Positions 55,208-64,000 of a stretch of 64,000 bases of DNA are shown here, one piece after another. Source of the stretch: Vishniacozyma victoriae (taxonomy: Eukaryota; Basidiomycota; Tremellomycetes; Tremellales; Bulleribasidiaceae). Under the pieces are notes generated by a model, which saw nothing but the letters and a program-made list of their open reading frames with translations, was not told where the DNA came from and did not search any database. The stretch is taken from positions 1,302,001-1,366,000 of the forward strand of contig JADPYG010000088.1 in NCBI GenBank assembly GCA_017654735.1, read 5' to 3'. How positions within the stretch are numbered: the first letter of the stretch is position 1; every line of letters begins with the position of its first letter. A program made the position numbers and the translations under genes.

Positions 55208-58200
55208 TCAGTAACGATCCCTCCAGATTTCAAAGCCTTTATTTCCCCCGTCCCCGAAGAACCCCTCTTCCACCCACCTCACATTCCCCTTCTCTCCAAT
55301 ATCCCCTACTGGCCCCATATCCTCCTCCTCCTCCTCCTCCTCCTCTTGATCTTCAACAATGGTCGATAACGCTTTCCCACCCCTCACATTCCTCTCCGGT
55401 AAATCACTAAGGATCTGTGACCACGATTCCTCAATATCCTCATTCATCCAATTTTCCATCTCATCATCAGGATTTTCGATTTGCGAAATCTGACTCTGAG
55501 TCTGGCTCGACTTGATGTTATCATCGTTAACTTCGTTCCTTGAGTGCCTTTGCTTTTGATCCTTGTTCTTGTTGTGATGTGAGAATCGAGATTTATTATA
55601 AGCTTGTAAGAATGGTACGTGAGTTTGTTTGGAAATTGGGAGTTTATCTTGCGGAATATCATATTTCGCCCAAGCGCCTTCAGTGACTTTGATCCTCTTT
55701 GCTTCGGGTCCTTCAGGACTGATAGATCGGGACTGGGAGTAATTGTATTCGAGTTCTTCTTCTTCTTCGGGTCGGGATGGGCGATAAAATTCGTCAGAGA
55801 GATCATCGTCGTGAGGGATTTGGAGGTCTGTCAGACGGTGTCGATGATGAGGGGTTCTAGGGGCAGGAGCTGGAGATGAGCGAGGTTTATTTCCTTGGGA
55901 TCCTCGGACTTGATGATGTTCTTGCTGAATTTGACTACCGGAGAATTCGAACGATCGAGCTTGAGAGGAGTTACGATTCGCATGAGGATCTTGCGAATCT
56001 TGATCAGGTGAGTTAGGATATTGATCAACTTCTTGGTCCTGATCCTCAACTTCTTGAGATCGGGTCCCTCTTTCCTTTAGATCTTGCCCTCCTTCGAACT
56101 CTTCCTCATCTTCATCATCCCTCCATTCCTGACGTCCTCTCTTCTTCCCACCAAACACCGAAGGGCGATCTTGACTGACCTCCCTGTTTGATGATTGACT
56201 ACCCATATCTTGGGATGCCATTGATTCATTCTGTGAGAAAGCCATTTGTGGTCTTTGACTCTCTCGCCAGTTTTGGGATGGGGGAGGTAATCGACCATTG
56301 ATTGAGATGTTCCGGGATTGGGATTGGGCTCGAGGGGTTTGATAGTAATGTTGCGATTGGATCTATCTCATCAGCCAGCGGCTAGTGACCGAATCATCTG
56401 CTTACTTGTTTATCCCCTTCGGCTGGACTGGGCGTCCTAGTCCGCCTAGTTGGCAGTGATGGTATCGGTATCTGGACCTCTATCCTATGCAGAGATCGAG
56501 GTGTCGGTCGACTAAGACCGGGGTCTTGTAGACGTGGCGTATCGAATTCGAAGCACTGGGGAGGTGGCTGGCGATTCTCAGGGATCTCAGTCTGGACATC
56601 AGCTGGTCCAAGGAGCTGATAGTTTACCTCATCGTGTTTCCTCCTTCGATCACCGATCCTACGCTGTCGAATAATTCTACCAGCCGAGACCGGCTGCTCC
56701 CTCGCCATCCCACCGTGGTCGGGAAAAGGTGACCTGACTTCGGTCGAGACCTGTCGCCGAGGGGTCGTAGCGTGATGAAGAAGGGTATTTTGCGCCGGTG
56801 AATCATACTGAGGCTGCTTGTCAGCTCAAGCTCAAATATCATCGAGCTCACCTGTTCGTTCATCTCCACCTGTATCTCGGCCAGACTTTCAAGGTTCCTC
56901 ACTAAATCCCTTCCTGACCTCTTACCACTAGCTTTAGCTCCCGCTGGTGCACCATGACCGGAGAGCAACTGTTGATGAATCGAAGCTAACATTGCTGGAA
57001 TTTCATCAATGTTCTGTCCTCGCCCGCGAATTGGGGATGTATGATCTTCTGGAATGTCCCAATCCGGTACATCGTGGGTATCGTTCTCATTCCCTTCCTC
57101 GGGATAGTATCCCATTTGAGATGTCCAACCTCCTTCCTCCTCCTGGGGAGCAAAATGTGGGATCGCCTTGGTCTTGCGTAGCTTCCATTGTGGCGGTGAA
57201 CAGAAACCTTGTTCTCGAATCTCTTCAGCTTCATGCGCGAACTTCTCGGGATAGGCGTAATCGGGTGTTTCTCGGAATTTGACAAACCGACCGTGACCTG
57301 AAGCTTCGGAGCTACTGTCGCGGAGTATCCCTTTGGGGTAGGACTGTGTTTGCGCTGGTGTCTGGTAGGTCGGAACACTACGACTGTCATCAAAGTACTC
57401 CGGTGCGCCGGGATGCGACTTAGGTTGCTGTCGAGGGCTGATGTACCGATTGCCAGTCGATGGGACATGAGAAGGATACCTTCTTTGTGCGTGAGGATGG
57501 TAATCGTCGTGGACTACTCTTCTGTCGTAAGGCTGTGGCTCTCTGGGATCCAAGCCTTCCGGTCCAGCGGGATGCGAGTGATCGTGTTGTCGGGGGATCA
57601 TGATATGGGCCGGACGATCATTCCTACGTTGCCTGAGCGGACTTGAACTGCCCTCTGAGCACGAGGGGTCATCGGAGTAAGGCGACGGATAAGCCAGGTG
57701 AGCTTGATAGCTTGGTGCGTTGGGGGGCGGAGGTGGTACGGGGAAATATCCATGATGCGGAGTAGGATATGATTGAGTGGGAGGAATGAAAATCCAGCCA
57801 TTCGCTAGGGTGTATACCCAGCCTGGGGGAATAGGTCCACCTACATGAAAAGGAGGAGGAGGAGGAAGAGGAAGGGGATAAGATTGTGTCTGTGGTGGGG
57901 CTTCGTATCGATTGTCGATTTGGGGTGTTTGAGGATGGACCGCTTGCATTCTCTGACCTACGCGAGATCCTGTTGGGTAGTAGTGCTGCTCGCTGTAGAG
58001 TTGGATTGGTGGTGGCGTAGGAGGCAGAGGGGCAGGAGGTAGAGGGGAGGGGTATAGGATCTTTCGGAGCTTCTCATCTAATTCGACCGGAGGAGTATTC
58101 TGTTATATCAGCTCAAATACAGATTCACCGATGAAGTGACGAACACCATGGGGAGGAGGGATGTTTCCCAACCTATACCTCTCCAATCTATCCATCACAC

Positions 58201-58551
58201 CCATCCCCGTATCCATCTCCCTACTTCCCTTAGCTGGCATTTTAATCCCCAACTTCCTATATATCTCTGCATTATCCCTCTGGACCTTCTCTTTCTTTTC
58301 CTCACCACTTAATCTGAATTGGGATCCTACTTCCGCTAGGATCTTTCTTGATCCTTTACCTGTCCTGATTGATTGGGTGCTTCCTAGCATTCGATCGTAT
58401 TTAGCATTGAGGGATTGTGTTCGGGTCAATGATTTTGGTAGACCCATGGTCCCGGTAGATGTCCTGCTCTTATAAGCCCCATGCTTCTCGCGGAAGAAGG
58501 AGGTACATACCTTCTCTGAAGACCATCATTGAAGGCCAGTAGACCTGTCAT
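55208..58551 (-). CDS. long low-complexity protein of unknown function
   Basis: I do not recognise this protein. Exon 1 starts at 58551 (MTGLLAFNDGLQRR) and joins through a typical intron to TSTGTMGLPKSLTRTQSLNA, so the Met at 58447 is internal. The following part is charged and helical (KKEKVQRDNAEIYRKLGIKM), then come a long Pro/Tyr/Ser/Gln-rich region, basic patches such as RRIGDRRRKHDE and SVFGGKKRGRQEW, and a C-terminal end with a Glu run and the conserved-looking DIEESWSQILSDLPER. Roughly 1,000 residues, about five exons. Mostly disordered. Nuclear or scaffold roles are possible but not shown. Confidence 0.65.
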
Positions 58552-58847
58552 CCTGAATGAATGGAAAAGAATAGGTAAAGAGAAAGATGAAGAGGAAGGA
58601 AGAGAAAGTGAATCCAGTCTACACAATGATTACGATTGATATTCAGGCACGTACCAAATTACCTTTGTCTTGGCATTTATTTCAGATTCAATCATCACTC
58701 TACTTAGTCTACATCTTGAAAGGGTGAAACAATCCCCTTATCCTATATTTTGTAAATCTAGTCCTTTGACCCTTTTCCTAATCCCTCAAACTAGATATAT
58801 AATGACACCATGTCACCCTCCTCACTCTCACTTGATCACTCACAATC

Positions 58848-60578
58848 ATGTCTTTTACGCCAAAAACACCTAAAGACGATCATTTCGTATCGAATCCAGA
58901 CCTCGATATACTCAGTCATCGACCTCATAAAGCCGCTGCTTTGTTGTACAATGCAATGACTGCTACTGCTGTTTTCACCATCTGGCCTCATTTGCTGTTC
59001 TTTGCTGGATGGTCTGCTATGGTCTGTTGTGTGAATCGGTTTACAGCCGCGGAGCTCGTGGTGCCGAATACGCTGCTTACTGCGCTCGGTGAGCTTTCTT
59101 GAAGATCAACAAAGGGACGTGCTAATCTTTCAGGTGTGTTGCTGGGTTTGACACTTAGCTACAGGTGACTTTGAAATCATCTCACGCGAACCACGGCTAA
59201 TCGATAGAACCTCATCCGCGTACGATCGATATTGGGAGGGAAGGAGGATGTGGTCTCAAATCATCCAAACCTCCAGGAATTGGGCACGATTAGTCCGGAC
59301 ACATTGTAGGCTTAATTATATCGTTCTCTCGACCACACAAGCTGATGGGCAGGTCCCGACTCGCTATCTGCTACTCCCCCCGAAGACCCCGAGGAGAGAG
59401 CGCTTGATAGAGTCAAAGCTGAGGTTGAGAAAGCTACGATCGTTCGAATGGCTGCTGCTTTTGCTATTGCTGTCAAGCACTATTTGAGAGGGGAAGAGTG
59501 CATGTACGTATACTCTCAATTGGGATGAGGAGGCTTCACTGACTCCTAGCCTTTATGACGATCTGTACGATCTCGTCAGGTTCATCCCTTCCCTCAACCT
59601 CCCTTCTGGGATCCCCGAGGCGTCCGACGCGAATAACGCCTCAGGCATCCCTCATTCCATGTACCACCGACGTAATCATAGCCACAGTCACAGTCACCCT
59701 GATAATTCACAAGACTCACTCGGCAGCAAATCCCCAGCACCCCCTGGCGATCGTCGACCACACCTCCATCCCGCTCGTGATCCACCTCGATTCCGATGGT
59801 CTGAATGTTTCCCCATTTCCCACCTTGTTAGTAGGCATCAGAGACTTAAAGCGGAAAGTAGAAAACCTAGAAAAGAGAGGATCAGGGCGGACAAGCAGGG
59901 TGGTGGAGTGGGTGCGAATGTTCCGCTGGAAATTACTATGTTCATGTCCTCTTGGCTTGCTGCTGTTCAGAGGAGAAAGACTATTGATGTACCTACCACC
60001 AACTCCCTTTTGTTATCAGTTCAACAAATGGGAGAGGCGTTGAGTGCTTTGGAAAGGATCTTGACTACCCCTATTCCCTGGAGCTACAATGCTCATATAT
60101 GGGCTGTGAGTCCCTCTTGATCCCGAGAGTGAAGCTGATGGTGAGGTAACATTGATCTACTGCTTATTCCTCCCGTTCCAGCTCTATAGCGGATTCGGAT
60201 GGCTCACTATCCCTGCCGTCGTCGTACGTTGTTTACCCTCTCAGCGCTGATGGGTAGATAACATCATTCATTGTAATCGGTTTCGCAGCTATAGGAGCCG
60301 AAATCGAGAATCCATTCGGATACGACAAGAACGACCTCAATCTCGATTTCTTCTGTAACGAAATTATCTGCCAGGAATTAGCAGCTATCACAGCTAGACC
60401 TTTCCCACCTCCCGAAGAATGGGTATTTAGTGCTCAAAATCAGACGTTGGGTGTTTCTGGTGTAGGGGCGGATAGGGTTGTTGCGGAGGGTATGCAGATG
60501 TTGAGGATGGGGTTGAAGGGTCTTGGAGGGGGCGCACAGGCTGTGGGTAAGAGTAGGGCTAGTAGTGGAGTTGCTTGA
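58848..60578 (+). CDS. bestrophin-family (UPF0187) chloride channel protein
   Basis: Membrane protein of the bestrophin/RFP-TM family, anion channels in animals and bacteria. The N-terminal span covers LLFFAGWSAMVCCVNRF; then TLLTALGVLLGLTLSYRTSS, AYDRYWEGRRMWSQIIQTSR and NWARLVRTHCPDS (across an intron) match the family core, as do VRMAAAFAIAVKHYLRGEE and LYDDLYDLVRF. A hydrophilic loop of about 100 residues follows, with a His-rich stretch (RRNHSHSHSHPDNSQ) that is not part of the usual fold. The C-terminal half has PWSYNAHIWA, hydrophobic helices (LPFQLYSGFGWLTIPAVV, then SFIVIGFAAIGAEIENPFGY) and DKNDLNLDFFCNEI. Seven or so exons. Substrate and location are unknown. Confidence 0.85.
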
Positions 60579-60911
60579 GCCTAATGTTACGATCCATTCT
60601 GTACCTAATGTTCATCGTGTGATATTTTTCAAAGTCGGACTGATCAGACCAGTCGGAGCCCGACTGGCATAATGGTCGACATATCGAAATCATGACATGA
60701 ACAAGTAATCTACATCCTTGCTGCTATATTAAGTACCGACTATCGATTTTCCACTCATCTTATCTTATGCGATTCTATGTGGATAAGTGCACACTCTCAA
60801 TATGATACACCTGAAGCGTAGGAAGCATGATGCATATTCACATTGTCTGACGTTATAATCGTAATCGTAATAATCATATATACACTAAATTGTGTAAAGT
60901 ACCAGAGGGGT
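60579..60911. other. convergent intergenic region, no gene seen
   Basis: AT-rich 3' regions of the bestrophin and CDH1 genes. Confidence 0.5.
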
Positions 60912-63191
60912 CTATCTGATATTCATGATAGACCCCACGGTATCATTCTTTGGCGTCCCAATCTTCTTGCCTCTCTCCAATTCAAACGCATTCCAGAACC
61001 TCAACGTCTCATCCCCAGCACCAGTGACGATAGTCTGACCATCGGGACTCATGGCGAGGTAGAGGACCCGGAAAGTGTGTCCTGCGAGTGTGGCTACTTG
61101 GGTCATGGAAGGGTATTTCCATACGTGGATTTGATTCTGGACGGGTCCGGCAGAGAATCCATGTGTTGATACGATCTCGTTGGAATTTCGGGCCCACATT
61201 AGGTTACACACCTGATATTAGTTTTACTCTCCAAGTGGAAGAAGAGCTTACTTGAGAACCAGTATCGTATTCACTAACTAGACCTCCGGTCAAACTATTC
61301 CAGAATCGAATCTTCTTATCGGCAGTACCACCTCCACTAGCAAGTAGACCCCTCTGGTGCGGACTCCAAGCAATAGCTTTAACAGCAGCTCGATGTTCGC
61401 CAAACCTCCAAGTAGGTCTGGAATCGGTTCCACCCCAAATGAAGAGCTTGTTATCGTTACCCCCACTCGCAAGTTGGAAAGTATCGGCATTCCATTTCAG
61501 ACCACAGACTTCTTGTTTATGGTGACCTGATAGTTTCCTGAAGTAATGTTCTGGAACTCGGGTATCGCGATGGAGGATGGTTCGATCTCGTGAACCGGAA
61601 GAGAGGATGTGGTTGTTCCAGGCTAAGGTACCGACTCGGCCGGTATGGCCAGACATGGTTCGGATCTTGCGACAATATTCTGCGTCCCAGATCTCGACTG
61701 ATCCACGATTTGTACCTAGTGCGATGGTCGAGCCCTATAAGTCAGTCCTCCTCTCACACATCACATAGATGGGTGTAACTCACCTTGTTGGTCCACTCGA
61801 GACCAGTGACCTCGCCTTCGTCCGGTCCCATGTCACACAGCTTGTCGACTCTGGAAGTCTGTGCACTCCAGAGGTAGACGCTATTGCTAAGTCCGACACC
61901 GAGGACGTTTGAGGATGACCAGGAAACTAAATTGAGGTAGAAATCATCCTGTCTGTCAGCTGGCGCGACCCATAGGGGCACAAAAGCTTACCGCCAATTC
62001 CGGAGCATCCAGAACCTTGAAAGGTGATCTTGCAATCTGCCTAATCCCCTTCCTCGGACTCAAAAGAACCCTCTGACTCTCATTGCCAACCGGACTAAGA
62101 TTATATTTCTCATGTCTCATATCGTCCAGATCCCCAACTCCCATAGCTCCATTCAGACCATTTGACAATGCTGATATGCGAACAGCTGAAGGTGAAGTGA
62201 AATTCAATATCCGTTTCTTGGATGGTGTAGATGGTGAAGGAACTCCGTCCGATGGAGGTGGTGAGAAAGCCGATTTCCTCCCTGCGGAATTAGGTGGTGT
62301 GATCCGCCTACTCTGACCTGACGTCAAGGCGACTTGTGATTGATGCGCTCGATAATGCGATGACGAGGGTCCAGCACCTGGAGCTCGACCATGTCCGGAT
62401 ATAGGTGTTGTGGGTGCATGCATAGGTAAAAGGGGTAAGCTGGCGGCAGGTGATAGTTGGGCATCTTCCCTTCCTCGTTCGGCGGAACTGGCCATGGCTG
62501 GAGGTGGGTAGTGATGGAGTGGTGTATGGCCTGCGGATGATACTGGGTGATTACCGGCTGGGAGGGGGATGTTGGTAGTATGAAATGTCATTGGCTTGCG
62601 GAGCTGCGCGTGGCGAGATGGGGATGGCTGAGGTCGATGAGCCGAGGTAGGTGGGCGCGGACTTGTTCTTGCTGTGGGGAACATCTCTTCTCGAAGGACA
62701 GATGTGAAGATCTGGTTCACTTCCTCTGTGACTGTTTAGCGTAGATCTACAGTACTAGACGGTCACTCACCTCGCCTGACGTCGACATCGGTGCCCTGGC
62801 CATGATTGATCTTCCGTCCAGGAGTCATGCCTCCATTCCGCTCACCCTGCTCAGGCATCAGCTGGAACGCTGCATGTGCCGAGTTCCCGCGCGTGGGTAT
62901 GAATCTACCTGTCAGCTACAGCGCAACGAGGGACATCCAGCTGACTGACCTATCGCCATAATCCCTTGCCTTCTTGCTCCGGGTCGTTGGACTGGCTGTA
63001 CGCGTAGGCATACTGATATCTCCAAATACGTCTTCCCCTTGCTTCGGAGTAGTCGGATGGCGTGGTGTGGATGTCGATGTCGAAGTAGAAGCACCCGGTG
63101 TCGTAGGATACAATAGTGTCGATGTATTGTTGTGTTGTTGTGAAGTAGAAGACTTGGCACGACGACTGAATTCAGTCTCGTATAATGCCAT
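60912..63191 (-). CDS. CDH1: APC/C activator CDH1 (Fizzy-related, WD40)
   Basis: Substrate-recruiting activator of the anaphase-promoting complex, active from late mitosis through G1. Start at 63191 (MALYETEFSRRAKSST). The C-box reads DRFIPTRGNSAHAAF and is split by an intron inside DR|F. Long Pro/Ser-rich linker with many SP/TP sites, then SPRKGIRQIARSPFKVLDAP followed by ELA, joined to DDFYLNLVSWSSSNVLGVGL. Seven WD40 blades follow (GTNRGSVEIWDAEYCRKIRT, LSSGSRDRTILHRDTR, LASGGNDNKLFIWGG and GTADKKIRFWNS among them). It ends SIMNIR, the IR tail that docks on the APC/C. FPI-style and LDAPEL motifs favour Cdh1 over Cdc20. About 640 residues. Confidence 0.93.
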
Positions 63192-63660
63192 CTTGAACTA
63201 AGCCACTAGGGGTAGAACGGGATTCGGGAAGGGAGGGTCGTGTTGTGACCGGATAAGGACAGTACTTGTGAAACAGGCGAGATTGATTGATCGAGCTTAT
63301 TGTCCCGTTCGTCTCGTGTGTAATTCCTTTCGTTTCGGGTATAATGTTGTTTTGTTTGATTTGATTCTGATATTGATTGAAAGAGACTGAAATTTGATTA
63401 TACGGGGAGAATGTACATGGATTTACAAGGCAAATAGATAGAGAGAGTGTGGGGGGTAAATGGATGGTGGTATACAATGAAATGAATAAGGGAAGGGAAG
63501 TGTGCGACATAGTCTTTAGGATGACTGTTGACTCTTGACAGATGACGGAATCAAATTCAATTCCAGCTCACGGAAGGGCCAGCTCCTCCTTTACTCTCTC
63601 TCACCATCTATCTACCGTAACTTGTTTTCTACTATACTCATTCAAGCAAATTACTTCAAT
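63192..63660. other. divergent promoter region of CDH1 and the YRA1-like gene
   Basis: No gene seen. Contains C/T-rich leader sequence before 63661 and a minus-strand open frame (63172-63510) that overlaps the CDH1 start without resemblance to a protein family. Confidence 0.5.
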
Positions 63661-64000
63661 ATGGATCTCGATAAACCCCTAGACGAAATGATCTCTTCCA
63701 AGAAGACTCAGAGACCCAACAATGGCGGCAACAACAACGCTGGCTCCAAACCACGTCAATCCAGGGAAAGACGCGATGCTCCATACGCTGTATGTCCATC
63801 TTACCTCTCATCCGGAAGCATTCTCATATGCAGCGCCCTTCACCAAAATCAACAGAAGATAAGTGGGTACATGATGCTTTCCCAGGACAGGGTAGGAGGG
63901 GAGGTGCCGCTCCAACTGGTCCTGCAAGACATATCGCAGATGTCGCTGGGACTGGTGCTGCTTTTACTGGTGTCTCGCCAAGGATCGAAGTTGTCGGATT
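63661..64000 (+). CDS. mRNA export adaptor of the YRA1/ALYREF family, 5' part
   Basis: Cut by the right edge. Exon 1 (63661-63789) begins MDLDKPLDEMISSKKTQRPN, the N-terminal UAP56/Sub2-binding motif of ALY proteins (LDxxLDDII-type), followed by an Asn/Gly/Arg-rich stretch. Exon 2 (from 63834) reads RPSPKSTEDKWVHDAFPGQG, RRGGAAPTGPARHIAD, then SPRIEVVG, which is the first strand of the expected RRM. The rest lies beyond the window. The identification rests on the N-terminal motif and domain order. Confidence 0.75.
   Translation, partial: MDLDKPLDEMISSKKTQRPNNGGNNNAGSKPRQSRERRDAPYAVCPSYLSSGSILICSALHQNQQKISGYMMLSQDRVGGEVPLQLVLQDISQMSLGLVLLLLVSRQGSKLSD

Overview
The window looks like nuclear DNA of a basidiomycete yeast of the Tremellomycetes (Cryptococcus/Kwoniella type). 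The evidence is dense genes on both strands with almost every gene split by introns of about 45-60 nt. These introns nearly always carry a CTGAC/CTGAT branch site a few bases before the AG. The proteins are clearly fungal (PRM1, ATG8, SFC1, COQ10, UBP9/13-type protease, GCK-III kinase). I cannot name the species from sequence alone. I see no transposon, rRNA, CRISPR array or convincing tRNA.

Layout, left part (1-38.5 kb), mostly conserved housekeeping genes: a possible 3' end of a gene at the left edge; p24 cargo receptor; SWI/SNF BAF60-type subunit; RRP36; ribosomal protein L24; CCDC174-like protein; Rab4-type GTPase; SFC1 succinate/fumarate carrier; FHA plus G-patch protein; USP12/46-type deubiquitinase; GCK-III kinase; COQ10; a DHDPS-family aldolase; PRM1 plasma membrane fusion protein; proteasome beta6; UPF0303 protein; RPF2; ATG8; a FAF1-like nucleolar protein; a saccharopine-dehydrogenase-like oxidoreductase; and a large serine/proline-rich protein of unknown function.

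Centre (39.1-46.6 kb): the unusual part. Seven small genes, all on the minus strand and spaced about 1.0-1.3 kb apart, encode secreted proteins of 131-156 residues. Each has a signal peptide, a beta-rich body, very few cysteines and one phase-0 intron at the same place. The first three share a TATA box 104-120 bp upstream of the start codon. The first two are duplicated together with their 5' and 3' flanks. The sixth copy has a one-base frameshift in exon 1. An orphan extra second exon lies directly behind the fifth. I do not recognise this family; it is my main candidate for an undescribed system.

Right part (47.5-64 kb): ARO8-type aromatic aminotransferase; a hypothetical protein; TAF10; a CUE plus CCCH plus DUF1771 plus Smr protein of the Cue2 type; a long low-complexity hypothetical protein; a bestrophin-family channel; CDH1/Fizzy-related APC/C activator; and the 5' part of a YRA1/ALYREF mRNA export adaptor at the right edge.

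Several genes are in divergent pairs with short shared promoters, for example 3140/3298, 7720/7928 and 51584/51845. Ribosome biogenesis genes (RRP36, RPL24, RPF2, the FAF1-like gene) are scattered through the left half. All exon boundaries were derived by hand from reading frame, GT-AG and branch-site evidence; they are not supported by transcripts.
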